Notes: generated from the letters alone by a model not told the origin. A stretch of 64,000 nt of DNA from an uncultured Pelagibacteraceae bacterium (GCA_902535745.1 CACAUR010000004.1:28943-92942); one strand, 5' to 3'. Shown: positions 10,363-18,788, counted from the first letter of the stretch. Numbers and translations: made by a program.

Positions 10363-10727
10363 AAAAAATTAATTCAAAACTATCTTCGGAACAAAAGTTA
10401 ATTCTATTTGAAGAGGCTACTGAAAGACCTGGTTCAAGTATTTTAAATAGCGAAAAAAGAGAGGGATCTTATCACTGCGCAAATTGTGATATAAAATTAT
10501 TCGACTCTAGTTCTAAATATGAAAGTGGATCTGGATGGCCTTCATTTTATGAATCATTGCCCAATGTGTTCGAAACAAAAACTGATCATCATGTTGGTTA
10601 TGCAAGAATAGAGTACCATTGTAAAAATTGTGGTGGTCATCATGGACATATATTTAACGATGGACCTAAACCAACCGGAAAAAGATATTGTAATAACGGT
10701 TTATGTTTGGTGTTCAAAGAAAAATAA
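10359..10727 (+). CDS. msrB: Peptide-methionine (R)-S-oxide reductase
   Basis: MsrB repairs R-methionine sulfoxide in proteins. Two zinc-binding CxxC pairs are visible, CANC (residues 36-39) and CKNC, with the GSGWPSF, VGYARIEYHC and HHGHIFNDGP motifs. The catalytic cysteine is in GKRYC; the usual INSASL that follows is replaced by NNGLCL, placing an extra cysteine nearby. I chose the ATG at 10359, which overlaps the preceding stop as ATGA, rather than an upstream TTG at 10344. It converges on grxC with no gap. Confidence 0.93.
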   Translation: MKKINSKLSSEQKLILFEEATERPGSSILNSEKREGSYHCANCDIKLFDSSSKYESGSGWPSFYESLPNVFETKTDHHVGYARIEYHCKNCGGHHGHIFNDGPKPTGKRYCNNGLCLVFKEK

Positions 10728-10982
10728 TTATTTCAATTTTTCTTTTAAATTATTGGATTTTTCTAATTCTCTAAGTTCTGTATAGCCCCCTACATGATAA
10801 TCACCAAAAAAAATCTGAGGAATTGTTCTTTGGCCATTTGTTTTTTTGATCATTTCTTCTTTAATATTTTCTCCTGAGGAAACATCGATTTCTTCAAAAT
10901 TTAACCCATTTCTTTTAAGTAATCTTTTTGCAGCATCGCAAAAATTACAAAAAGGTCCTGTATAAACGACAATTTTTTTCAT
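10728..10982 (-). CDS. grxC: Glutaredoxin (Grx3 type)
   Basis: An 84-residue dithiol glutaredoxin. The active site is CNFC at about residues 12-15 in place of the more common CPYC, with the TIPQIFFGDYHVGG segment that supplies the cis-proline and glutathione-binding residues. It would reduce disulfides or glutathione mixed disulfides with GSH made by the gshA-gshB pair elsewhere in the window. It lies three bases downstream of the DUF2805 gene and probably shares its transcript. Confidence 0.93.
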   Translation of the reverse strand: MKKIVVYTGPFCNFCDAAKRLLKRNGLNFEEIDVSSGENIKEEMIKKTNGQRTIPQIFFGDYHVGGYTELRELEKSNNLKEKLK

Positions 10983-10985
10983 CTT

Positions 10986-11279
10986 TTATATATAATCATT
11001 TTTTTTAATTTTTCTTCTTATTTCTTTTCTAGATAATTCAAATTTTTTTCTATGTTTAATGCTTTGATTTTTAGCTCTTTTTCTCCAAAGCTTAAAAGAG
11101 GAGGGTTTAAGTTTTTTTCTCATTATTTTGATTACGTCACTTTCAGAATATCCAGACCTTTTTTTGATCTCCTCAAAAGTTACACGATCTGCCCAGGCGG
11201 CCCATACTACCCAATCTGGACTCATAGAATTTGGCTCTGGATTTTTCACTTTTGTAATAGGCCTGTGACCTTTTTTCAT
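10986..11279 (-). CDS. DUF2805 / TIGR03643-family basic protein
   Basis: A 97-residue, strongly basic protein of unknown function. The central segment, with SPDWVVWAAWADRVTFEEI and an SESDVIKIMRKKLKPSSFKLWRKR-like helix, is the signature of the DUF2805 (TIGR03643) family, and it looks like a small helix-turn-helix fold. The C-terminus is a lysine/arginine tail. Family function is not established. It is transcribed with grxC and is divergent from the ProC-like gene across a 190-base regulatory gap. Confidence 0.8.
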   Translation of the reverse strand: MKKGHRPITKVKNPEPNSMSPDWVVWAAWADRVTFEEIKKRSGYSESDVIKIMRKKLKPSSFKLWRKRAKNQSIKHRKKFELSRKEIRRKIKKNDYI

Positions 11280-11303
11280 AATTATTTAATTAATATCAAA
11301 AAA

Positions 11304-11333
11304 TTGATTAATGCAATTTTTATGGAGTATGAT
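11304..11333 (+). promoter_or_regulatory. Promoter for the ProC-like gene leader
   Basis: TTGATT at 11304-11309 and TATGAT at 11328-11333 are 18 bases apart, a good sigma-70-like pair. Transcription would begin near 11340, exactly where the inverted-repeat leader starts, and run about 130 bases before the ATG at 11470. Confidence 0.55.
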
Positions 11334-11338
11334 ATACT

Positions 11339-11392
11339 GGTTTAGATAGTCCTATCTAGCCATCTTTAGCTCCCGGTTTTTTAGGACTATCT
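11339..11392 (+). promoter_or_regulatory. Structured 5' leader with two competing hairpins
   Basis: Two inverted repeats share the same upstream strand. A local hairpin pairs TAGATA (11343-11348) with TATCTA (11353-11358) around a GTCC loop and can extend to flanking GG/CC. A longer one pairs AGATAGTCCTA (11344-11354) with TAGGACTATCT (11382-11392), 11 perfect pairs around a 27-base loop. Both cannot form together. The element starts at the predicted transcription start and lies about 80 bases before the ProC-like start codon. No T-run follows the long stem, so it is not a simple terminator. The remaining 11393-11469 is AT-rich with nothing recognisable. I do not know a named RNA family that matches. 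Confidence 0.5.
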
Positions 11393-11469
11393 CTCAAAAA
11401 AGCCATTACTCGTTATTTTTAGCACCACATCAATATTTTAATTTTTATGGTAATAATAATCTTAAAATT

Positions 11470-12240
11470 ATGAAATTAGGATTTATCGGCACTGGTGAAA
11501 TTACAAAAGCTGTAGTTATTGGGATCTTAGGGTCAAAATTAAAGGTCAAAAAAATTTATTTATCAGAACGCAATAAAAAAATTTCCTCGTATTTAAGAAA
11601 AAAAAATAAAAAAATTCAAATTGAAAAAGACAATCAGCTTTTAATTGATAAGTCAGACTGGGTTTTTTTAGCTGTTACGCCAAAGGTTGGCAATCAAATC
11701 ATTGGAAAACTAAATTTTAAAAAAAAACAGGTTATTGTTAGCTTTATTTCTACAATACAACTTCCAATACTAAAAAAATTAACTAAAAATAATAAAGATG
11801 TTGTACGCGCAATTCCCTTGCCACCAATTGCTCTAAGAAAAGGTCCAATTCCAATATTTCCACCAAATAAAAAGGTGAAACAGTTTTTTTCAAATTTAGG
11901 CACAGTAATTGAAGTTAACAATGAAAAAAAATCTCTTAATTTTTGGTCAACTTCTGGAATGATGGCGCCATTCTATGAATTTATAAATACGTTATCGAGA
12001 TGGCTTATTTTAAAAGGAATTAAAAAAGAAAAGGCTCAAAATTATATTATATCATTATTTGTGGCTCTTTCTGAAAATGCGCAAAAAAATTCTGGAAAAG
12101 ATTTATCAATTTTGGTAAAAAATTCTCAAACACCTGGAGGATTAAATGAACAAGGTGTTAAATTATTCAAAAAATTCAAATTTTATAAGTCGACTGATAA
12201 AACTCTTAATGATATTTTGAAAAGGTTGAAAAAAAATTGA
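11470..12240 (+). CDS. ProC-like NAD(P)-dependent reductase
   Basis: The N-terminal Rossmann motif is LGFIGTGEITKAVVIG at residues 3-18, as in pyrroline-5-carboxylate reductase, with VFLAVTPK near 61 and a P5CR-type dimerisation domain in the C-terminal half. The C-terminal motif is SQTPGGLNEQG (near residue 216) instead of the usual SPGGTT, which marks a ProC-like subgroup rather than canonical ProC. At 256 residues it is slightly short. Reduction of a cyclic imine with NAD(P)H is likely, substrate uncertain. It is preceded by a structured leader and followed one base later by a GNAT-like gene. Confidence 0.75.
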   Translation: MKLGFIGTGEITKAVVIGILGSKLKVKKIYLSERNKKISSYLRKKNKKIQIEKDNQLLIDKSDWVFLAVTPKVGNQIIGKLNFKKKQVIVSFISTIQLPILKKLTKNNKDVVRAIPLPPIALRKGPIPIFPPNKKVKQFFSNLGTVIEVNNEKKSLNFWSTSGMMAPFYEFINTLSRWLILKGIKKEKAQNYIISLFVALSENAQKNSGKDLSILVKNSQTPGGLNEQGVKLFKKFKFYKSTDKTLNDILKRLKKN

Positions 12241-12241
12241 T

Positions 12242-12937
12242 ATGAGACAAATTTTTAAAAATGTAAAACAAAAATTAGTTTCCAAATATATAAAGAATAG
12301 TGCTACGAAAAACACTAAGGAAGTTCTTCAAACTGTAAAAGAACAATTAGTTTCTAAATATACAAAAAGCGATAATCTGAAAAGTTCTAAAAAGTTTAAA
12401 CCAAGAATTAAAGCTAGAATCAGAAGAAACAAACAAATTATATCAAAAAATATTGATAATCTTTTTGATTGGATTAAAGGAGCAGAAATTATTGAGCTTA
12501 AAAAATGCAATACAAACGAGGATCCTGTAAGACCTGAGTTGGATAATAAATTTAGAACTAGTTATGGTAGAAAAATTTATGGAGTAAAATACAAAGGTGA
12601 AATTCATGCTGTAATGTGTTTTGCGTTTACTAATGAAATACCTAAAAGTGTTGAAGAATTAGATATGATGAGCAAAGATGCTTTTCTTCAAAGTATCCGT
12701 AGAGACTATCGAGTAGGAAAAATAGCGATTGCATATACAGTATGGTCAAAAAAAAGAGGTGGAGGTAAATTAATTGTAAAAGAGGTATTCAAATTAATTA
12801 AAAAGACGCATCATCTAAATCGGTTAATTACTTTATCACCACTCACAGAAATGGCCCGAAAGTTTCATTTAAGCAATGGAGCTGTTCAAATACAAGTTAA
12901 CGAGACCACCCAAAACTTTGAATACGAAAAAGTTTGA
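12242..12937 (+). CDS. Putative GNAT-fold protein with duplicated basic N-terminus
   Basis: I do not recognise a named family. The N-terminal 45 residues contain a visible internal duplication: VKQKLVSKYIKNSATKNTKE and then VKEQLVSKYTKSDNLKSSKK. A very basic stretch follows (about 50-70). The C-terminal two thirds resemble a GNAT acetyltransferase: a long segment IAIAYTVWSKKRGGGKLIVK (about 160-180), in the place of the acetyl-CoA-binding loop and helix, then a helix and strand ending in LTEMARKFHLSNGA. It starts one base after the ProC-like gene and is probably translated with it. Confidence 0.6.
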   Translation: MRQIFKNVKQKLVSKYIKNSATKNTKEVLQTVKEQLVSKYTKSDNLKSSKKFKPRIKARIRRNKQIISKNIDNLFDWIKGAEIIELKKCNTNEDPVRPELDNKFRTSYGRKIYGVKYKGEIHAVMCFAFTNEIPKSVEELDMMSKDAFLQSIRRDYRVGKIAIAYTVWSKKRGGGKLIVKEVFKLIKKTHHLNRLITLSPLTEMARKFHLSNGAVQIQVNETTQNFEYEKV

Positions 12938-12996
12938 AGTTCTTTTTCAAATGAAATACGTTTAATAAGTTTATTCTTATAATAAGGGTCTAACTA

Positions 12997-14175
12997 ATGA
13001 ACAGAAACTTATTCGTACTTTTTTTTAGTCAAATTTTTAGCTTTACAGCTGCGCCGGTAACAGTTTTTCTAAGTGGTATTATTGGATCACAAATTAGCCC
13101 GTTGAAATCTTTATCAACTTTACCAATGTCAATATCTGTTGTTGGTATCGCACTTGGAGCAATTTTTGCTACTAAAACAATGAGTGTATTAGGAAGAAAA
13201 ACTGGTTTTATTTTCGCAGCTATTTTGAATTCTTTGGTTTCTTTAATAGCAGCATATTCGGTTATGTCACAGAATTTTATTTTATTTTGTTTTGCGAATT
13301 TTTTTATTGGGATTGGTATGGCTTTTACTCATCAATATCGATTTGCTGCAGCTGAAAGTGTCGATAAAGAGAAAATACCAAAAGCAATTTCAATAATTCT
13401 TTTAGGAGGTATAGTCTCTGCATTTATTGGTCCAGGCACAGCAAATTTAACAAAAAACATTTTATCAGAACAATTATACGTTGGCTCATATGTATCCCTT
13501 GCGGTATATATGTTTCTGCCAGCTATCCTTTTTTTATTTTACAAAAACAATACAATCGAAAAAAAAGATATAAGTTTTATTGGTAGAGGCTATTTTGAAA
13601 TTATTTCTCAACCTAGATTTTTGCAAGCAATGGTGGCAAGTGCCTTTGGCTATGCTATAATGACTTTTTTGATGACCGCAACTCCTATTAGTATGCATGT
13701 AATGGAGAATATGTCATTAGACAAAACCAGTTTTGTTATTCAGATGCATGTTGCGTCAATGTTTTTACCATCCCTAATAACTGGAAATTTGATAAAAAAA
13801 TTCGGACATAGCAAAATTATGTATGTCGGCCTGCTACTTTATAGCGTGACAATACTCTTAAGTTTATTTGATCAAACTTTTTTTAATTATTTAATTGCTC
13901 TCATTTTCCTTGGGTTTGGCTGGAATTTCTTATTTATATCAGGGACAAGTCTTTTGGTAACAACTTATAATGAACAAGAAAAGTTTAAAGCCCAAGGGTT
14001 AAATGATTTTGTAGTTTATTCAGTACACGCAATAGGAAGTTTATCAGCAGGTATATTGTTAGTTTTGACCAACTGGAAGTTAATGAACATTATTTGTATA
14101 CCTTTAATAGCAATTATATTGATTACAATATTTAGAGCAGAATTTATTGAAAAAAAAATTAGAAATACTTCTTAA
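12997..14175 (+). CDS. Major facilitator superfamily transporter
   Basis: A 392-residue protein with about twelve hydrophobic helices and the MFS loop 2-3 signature in variant form (KTMSVLGRKTG, about residues 61-71). The first helices and the central loop around residue 185 fit two six-helix halves. No substrate can be assigned. Its end overlaps the convergent TerC-like gene by 17 bases. Confidence 0.85.
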   Translation: MNRNLFVLFFSQIFSFTAAPVTVFLSGIIGSQISPLKSLSTLPMSISVVGIALGAIFATKTMSVLGRKTGFIFAAILNSLVSLIAAYSVMSQNFILFCFANFFIGIGMAFTHQYRFAAAESVDKEKIPKAISIILLGGIVSAFIGPGTANLTKNILSEQLYVGSYVSLAVYMFLPAILFLFYKNNTIEKKDISFIGRGYFEIISQPRFLQAMVASAFGYAIMTFLMTATPISMHVMENMSLDKTSFVIQMHVASMFLPSLITGNLIKKFGHSKIMYVGLLLYSVTILLSLFDQTFFNYLIALIFLGFGWNFLFISGTSLLVTTYNEQEKFKAQGLNDFVVYSVHAIGSLSAGILLVLTNWKLMNIICIPLIAIILITIFRAEFIEKKIRNTS

Positions 14176-14770
14176 ACTCTTCAGCTACCTTTAATATCTC
14201 CAAATCAACGAGACCTCCAATTATTAATTGAATAGCTACAATTAAAATAAAGCCCAAACCTATATAGGCAATCCATAAATGCTTTTGAATGTAATTTGCA
14301 AGGTAGGTTGCAAGTGCACCTGTTAAAACAACTGATAAAACCAAACCAAAAACCATAAAACTAAAATTTCCTTTTGCAGCACCAACGACACCAATAACAT
14401 TGTCGAAGCTGATTGTTATATCTGCAAAAAGAACCTTGTAGATACTTTGTATGTATGAAGGTTCTTTTGATACCTTAGTTGGGGATTTAATTTTTTTAAT
14501 TTCAAATAAATCTTTTCTTAAATCATTAACAATCCATACTAAAAGTAAACCACCTAAAATTTTGATAAAATAAAATTTGAATAAGTAAGTAGCAAATACA
14601 GCAAAAATAACTTTGAAAACTAAAGCACCCGCAACACCCCACAATATAATTTGTTTTCTGTGTTTAGGGACAAAATTTGCTGCTATAAGTCCAATTATTA
14701 TCGCGTTGTCCGCTGCAAGAATAATATCTATAAAGATAATTTGTAAGAGTATAATAGATTGTTCAATCAA
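14159..14770 (-). CDS. TerC/YjbE-family integral membrane protein
   Basis: A 203-residue membrane protein with the family's acidic intramembrane motif IFIDIILAADNAIIIGL at about residues 12-28 and its repeat DITISFDNVIGVVGAA near 115-130. These Asp/Asn residues are thought to bind metal ions. The YjbE group is linked to manganese export and resistance, TerC to tellurite resistance. The start is TTG at 14770, since no in-frame ATG is close. It is convergent with, and overlaps, the MFS gene. Confidence 0.85.
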   Translation of the reverse strand: MIEQSIILLQIIFIDIILAADNAIIIGLIAANFVPKHRKQIILWGVAGALVFKVIFAVFATYLFKFYFIKILGGLLLVWIVNDLRKDLFEIKKIKSPTKVSKEPSYIQSIYKVLFADITISFDNVIGVVGAAKGNFSFMVFGLVLSVVLTGALATYLANYIQKHLWIAYIGLGFILIVAIQLIIGGLVDLEILKVAEEFKKYF

Positions 14771-14885
14771 GATTCCACGATAATATAAAATTTTTAATAT
14801 AATTCAATTAAAAGTAGTGAAAATTTATATTGATTTAAATATTTAGACATAATCAAATAGGCATTTAATAAATTAAGGAGGAGAA

Positions 14886-15854
14886 ATGAAAATATTCAAA
14901 TATATTTTATCAATTTTTGTTGCCCTACTTGTATTTTCACATTCAAATGCTGCCGAAAAATGGGATATGGCTCTGGCTTATGGTGCTGGAAACTTTCATT
15001 CAGCAAACGCTACTGAATTTGCAAATAATGTAACAAAAAAAAGTAAAGGCAAACTCACTATAGTTACTCATCCGGGTGGCTCTCTATTTAAAGGGGGAGA
15101 AATTTTTAGAGCTGTTAGAACTGGTCAGGCTCCAATTGGAGAAAGATTTATGTCAGCTTTAGGTAAAGAAGATCCATTACTAGAAATCGACTCACTTCCA
15201 TTTTTAGCGACTTCGTATGGTGATGCTATGAAACTTTATAAGGCTTCAAAAGCAGAAATTGCAAAAAGTTTAGATAAAAAGGGACTTGTATTTTTGTATG
15301 CAGTTCCATGGCCAGCTCAAGGTTTGTACTCTAAAAAAGAAATTAATAGTGTAGCAGATCTTAAAGGTTTAAAATTTAGAGCTTATAACAGTGCAACTGT
15401 AAGAATCGCAGAGTTAACTGGAATGGCTCCAACTAAAATTGAAGCTGCTGAGATATCTCAAGCATTTTCAACAGGAGCTGTTGAAAGCATGATTACCTCT
15501 CCAACAACTGGTAAGAATAAAAAGATTTGGGAAAATGGTGTAAAATATTTTTATGATATTGCAGCATGGTTTCCAAAAAATATGATTATAGCAAACAAAG
15601 AGGCGTGGAATAAGTTAGATAAAGCGACTCAAGATTTAATCATGAAAGAAGCAGCAGTTGCTGAGAGAAAAGGTTGGCAACTTTCTAAAATGGGAAATAA
15701 AAATGACAAAAAAGCTTTAGCTGATGCTGGCATGACTGTTGGCAAAGTAAACGCTGCTTTGAAATCTCATTTTGAAAAAGTCGGTCAAACAATGTCTAAT
15801 GAATGGGCTAGTAAAGCTGGTTCAAGAGGACAAACTGTTTTATCAAAATATTAA
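14886..15854 (+). CDS. TRAP transporter solute-binding protein (DctP family)
   Basis: This is the periplasmic receptor of a tripartite ATP-independent transporter. It has a signal peptide (residues 1-22, cleavage after SNA) and the DctP fold; the conserved arginine region lies in LKGLKFRAYNS (about 157-167), where the family clamps a carboxylate. At 322 residues it is typical. A near-perfect Shine-Dalgarno AAGGAGGAG ends one base before the ATG region (14876-14884), unusually strong for this window, predicting high expression. A terminator follows at 15865-15895, and Q and M subunits come next. Ligand is probably a carboxylate, not identified. Confidence 0.92.
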   Translation: MKIFKYILSIFVALLVFSHSNAAEKWDMALAYGAGNFHSANATEFANNVTKKSKGKLTIVTHPGGSLFKGGEIFRAVRTGQAPIGERFMSALGKEDPLLEIDSLPFLATSYGDAMKLYKASKAEIAKSLDKKGLVFLYAVPWPAQGLYSKKEINSVADLKGLKFRAYNSATVRIAELTGMAPTKIEAAEISQAFSTGAVESMITSPTTGKNKKIWENGVKYFYDIAAWFPKNMIIANKEAWNKLDKATQDLIMKEAAVAERKGWQLSKMGNKNDKKALADAGMTVGKVNAALKSHFEKVGQTMSNEWASKAGSRGQTVLSKY

Positions 15855-15864
15855 CAATTTAAAT

Positions 15865-15895
15865 AAAAAGGCCATCTATATAAGATGGCCTTTTT
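15865..15895 (+). terminator. Intrinsic terminator/attenuator between TRAP P and Q genes
   Basis: AAAAAGGCCATCT (15865-15877) pairs perfectly with AGATGGCCTTTTT (15883-15895) around the 5-base loop ATATA, with a trailing T-run. It is the clearest rho-independent terminator in the window. Its place between the binding-protein gene and the membrane genes would make the receptor more abundant than the permease. Confidence 0.9.
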
Positions 15896-15900
15896 AAATT

Positions 15901-16383
15901 ATGTTAATCAAAATAGAAAACTTCCTTCATCGAGTTTATAAATTTTCAGGTATATTAGCAGCTATATTTCTCATTCTAGTTGCAGTTTTTATTTTAATTG
16001 GAATTTCGTCTCGAATTTTTGATTTTTATATTAGGGGTTTGTCAGAGTATTCAGGATATTGCATGGCTGCTTCAACTTTTTTTGCACTTGCTTATACTTT
16101 CTCCGAGGGAGGTCATATAAGAATTACTTTGTTTTTAGAAAAAATGGGCAGTCGATTAAAAAAAATATTTGAGCTTTGGTGTTTGTCCATTTCCTCAATT
16201 TTTTCTGGTTTCCTTTTTTTCTACTTCAGTAAGATGTTATTTGTTTCTTATAAATTTCAGGAGAGAAGCGAAGGGGCTGATGAAATTTTAATTTGGATAC
16301 CTCAGACAAGTTTGGCCTTTGGATCCTTTATTTTTTTTATATGCATTTTACATCATCTTTTTAAAGCTTTTAAAAATGACTGA
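15901..16383 (+). CDS. TRAP transporter small permease (DctQ)
   Basis: A 160-residue inner-membrane protein with four predicted helices and the DctQ-type GLSEYSGYCMAASTFFALAYTF region near residue 50-70, followed by EGGHIRI. It pairs with the large permease to form the sodium-driven transporter used by the DctP-like receptor upstream. Its ATG is 5 bases after the terminator, and its end overlaps the DctM ATG by 8 bases. Confidence 0.88.
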   Translation: MLIKIENFLHRVYKFSGILAAIFLILVAVFILIGISSRIFDFYIRGLSEYSGYCMAASTFFALAYTFSEGGHIRITLFLEKMGSRLKKIFELWCLSISSIFSGFLFFYFSKMLFVSYKFQERSEGADEILIWIPQTSLAFGSFIFFICILHHLFKAFKND

Positions 16384-17686
16384 AATCATATTAGCAATTT
16401 TTTTTATTACTGTTTTATTATTGTTCTTAAGTAGTGGTGTATGGGTTGCTCTAAGTATGATTGGTGTCTCAGCCATTGCAATGGAATTGTTCACATCGAG
16501 ACCGGTCGGTGATGCAATGGCAACAACAATTTGGGGAATGTCATCTTCATGGACTCTTACTGCGCTTCCCTTATTTGTTTGGATGGGAGAAATTTTATTT
16601 AGAACTAAATTGTCTGAAAATCTTTTTGAAGGGCTTTCTCCATGGATGCAAAAGCTTCCAGGAGGACTTATTCATGTGAATGTTGTTGGCTGTGCAATTT
16701 TTGCAGCCATTTCAGGTTCCTCTGCTGCAACAGTTGCAACTGTAGGTAAAATGTCTATACCAGAGCTTCGTAAAAGGAATTATCCGGAAAAAATATTACT
16801 TGGAAGTTTAGCTGGGTCTGGAACTTTAGGTTTGTTGATACCACCTTCTATAATTTTGATAATTTACGGCGTAACAGTTCAGGAGTCCATCGCTAAGCTT
16901 TTTATTGCAGGAATTTTCCCAGGAATAATGATTGCTATTATTTTCATGACTTATGTTGTTATTTGGTCATTGATGAATAAAAATAAAATGCCTGTTTTGT
17001 CGGAAGAGATACCTTTTATTGAAAAAATAAAGAAATCAGGCAAACTAATTCCAGTAATATTATTAATTGTATCTGTAATTGGATCTATTTATTCAGGTGT
17101 AGCCACTGCAACAGAAGCAGCTTCACTAGGGGTAGTTGGAGCATTAATATTATCTTTTTTTCAAAAAAGTTTGACTGTGGACTCATTTAAAAAATCTTTA
17201 TTAGGAGCAACCAAAACCTCTTGTATGATCGGATTTATTCTAGCTGGATCAACTTTTCTTTCACTAGCAATGGGCTTTACTGGATTACCCAGAAATTTAG
17301 CAATTTGGATAGATACAATGCAGCTATCGCCTTACTTACTTATTATTGTGTTAATGATTTTTTACATAATTCTTGGAATGTTTTTAGATGGAATATCCGC
17401 AGTAGTTTTAACTATGGCAATAATTGAGCCTATGATTAGACAAGCTGGCTTTGATATGATTTGGTTTGGTATATTCTTAGTTGTTGTGGTCGAAATGGCG
17501 CAAATAACTCCCCCTGTTGGTTTTAATTTATTTGTTCTTCAAGGGATGGCAGAAAAAGACATGGGATACATAGCAAGAAGTGCTTTTCCACTTTTTCTTT
17601 TAATGATTTTAGCAACAGTAATAATTATTATATTTCCTGAAATAGCTCTATGGCTTCCTGAGAAAATGATCCAGAATATAAATTAG
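16376..17686 (+). CDS. TRAP transporter large permease (DctM)
   Basis: A 436-residue, roughly twelve-helix protein of the DctM/ion-transporter superfamily. Recognisable motifs are GSSAATVATVGKMSIPEL near 110-127, GTLGLLIPPSIILIIYG near 144, ATEAASLGVVGA near 245 and the C-terminal MAQITPPVGFNLFVLQG. I chose the ATG at 16376, inside the end of the Q gene, over a TTG 57 bases upstream. It forms the transport channel with DctQ. Its last 4 bases overlap the convergent TPR gene. Confidence 0.92.
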   Translation: MTEIILAIFFITVLLLFLSSGVWVALSMIGVSAIAMELFTSRPVGDAMATTIWGMSSSWTLTALPLFVWMGEILFRTKLSENLFEGLSPWMQKLPGGLIHVNVVGCAIFAAISGSSAATVATVGKMSIPELRKRNYPEKILLGSLAGSGTLGLLIPPSIILIIYGVTVQESIAKLFIAGIFPGIMIAIIFMTYVVIWSLMNKNKMPVLSEEIPFIEKIKKSGKLIPVILLIVSVIGSIYSGVATATEAASLGVVGALILSFFQKSLTVDSFKKSLLGATKTSCMIGFILAGSTFLSLAMGFTGLPRNLAIWIDTMQLSPYLLIIVLMIFYIILGMFLDGISAVVLTMAIIEPMIRQAGFDMIWFGIFLVVVVEMAQITPPVGFNLFVLQGMAEKDMGYIARSAFPLFLLMILATVIIIIFPEIALWLPEKMIQNIN

Positions 17687-18186
17687 TATTTAGACTCTTT
17701 TTTGCCTTCAATAACCAACTTAAGCTCCTTATACTCTTTGCAATTACAATCTTTAAGCACGGCAAGTCTTTCTTTAGCTTTGTCTAGTCTATTTGTAACC
17801 ACAAATAATTCTCCCATGTATTCGTTTATACCTACATGCTTAGGATCCAATTCAAGCCCCATCGAATAATATATTTCTGCATTTTCATAATCCCCAACTT
17901 TTCTATGTGTGAAGCCTAAATAATTTAGCGTGTCGGGGTCTGATGGAAATTTTTTATTATGTTTTAAGAGATATCCTATAGCTTTTTTATAATGTTTTTG
18001 TGCCTTATCTGTTTTATTCTTTTTTTCGAATTTTTTTGCTTTTTTAATCATTTTCTCTGCGACTTGATACTGGGTTACTGGTTTTTCTTCTCCACCTCCA
18101 CTAGACCCACCACTACCGCCTGCTGAAAAAACAGGACCGGTTATCATAACAAATAATAAAATAGTTAAAAATTTTTTATACATCAT
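17683..18186 (-). CDS. Exported tetratricopeptide-repeat protein
   Basis: A 167-residue protein with an N-terminal signal sequence (about 1-22), then a glycine/serine-rich linker (GGSGGSSGGGEEK), then two or three TPR units, the clearest being DPDTLNYLGFTHRKVGDYEN---YYSMGLELDPKH at about 82-117. TPR proteins bind partners. No specific partner can be named. A CNC pair near the C-terminus (DCNCKEY) might form a disulfide. Its ATG overlaps the pxpA stop (ATGA), so it is co-transcribed with pxpA. Confidence 0.8.
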   Translation of the reverse strand: MMYKKFLTILLFVMITGPVFSAGGSGGSSGGGEEKPVTQYQVAEKMIKKAKKFEKKNKTDKAQKHYKKAIGYLLKHNKKFPSDPDTLNYLGFTHRKVGDYENAEIYYSMGLELDPKHVGINEYMGELFVVTNRLDKAKERLAVLKDCNCKEYKELKLVIEGKKESKY

Positions 18187-18788
18187 CTAAACTTTCTTAA
18201 TTCATCTAATGGTAATAAGCTTAATTTGTTAATTTTTAAATTTTCTCTAACTTTTATAGCCGTACTTAAAGATGAAAGATTATCACCGTGTATACAAACT
18301 GAGTCAATTTCACAAGGAATTTGTTTACCAGAGAGACAATTTAACGCTTGGTTTTTTACCATCTTTAGAACGTGTTCTTGCGCTTTAACTGGATCTATTA
18401 TTAAAGCGGTATTTTTCTTTCTTGAGACTAAGTTTCCATCATCCTCGTAATTTCTGTCTGCGAAAATCTCACAAGCGACTTTCATTCCTAATTTTTTTGC
18501 AGACACTTCCATTTTTGAACCTGTTGGTACTAAATAAATTAAATCTTTATTAATTTTGTAAATTGTCTTTGCAATAACGGTTGCCAATTCAATATCCTCA
18601 CATGCCATATTATTTAAAGCACCATGAGGCTTAATATGAGATACACTCACTTCGTTTTGTTGTGCAATGCTTTGAAGTATATTGTATTGATCTTCAATAA
18701 GTTTCTCTATTTCAACTGAAGAAAGATTAATTCTTTTTCTTCCAAAATTTTCAGGATCATTAAATGACGGGTGTGCTCCAATACTCAC
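18183..18788 (-). CDS. pxpA: 5-oxoprolinase subunit A, C-terminal fragment (frameshifted)
   Basis: This frame carries most of a LamB/YcsF-family PxpA: it opens with [19 protein letters not shown], followed by the [13 protein letters not shown] motif and the C-terminal [14 protein letters not shown] segment. PxpA with PxpB and PxpC cleaves 5-oxoproline to glutamate using ATP. The first 60 residues are in another frame (next entry), separated at an A-run. The ATG here lies in the middle of a conserved block and is not the natural start. Fused length would be about 257 residues, normal for the family. Confidence 0.88.
   Translation of the reverse strand: MSIGAHPSFNDPENFGRKRINLSSVEIEKLIEDQYNILQSIAQQNEVSVSHIKPHGALNNMACEDIELATVIAKTIYKINKDLIYLVPTGSKMEVSAKKLGMKVACEIFADRNYEDDGNLVSRKKNTALIIDPVKAQEHVLKMVKNQALNCLSGKQIPCEIDSVCIHGDNLSSLSTAIKVRENLKINKLSLLPLDELRKFR

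Noticed and set aside
10716..10745. Inverted repeat AAAGAAAAAT / ATTTTTCTTT between msrB and grxC, possible bidirectional terminator
   Set aside because: Stem is almost all A/T and lies mostly in coding ends; weak stability and frequent by chance at this base composition.
11052..11345. 97-codon plus-strand frame opposite the DUF2805 gene
   Set aside because: It is the antisense shadow of a recognisable family protein, and its own translation shows no family pattern.
11339..11392. tRNA or known riboswitch at the ProC leader
   Set aside because: No cloverleaf, no CCA end, no match to motifs I can recall. Kept only as an unnamed structured leader.
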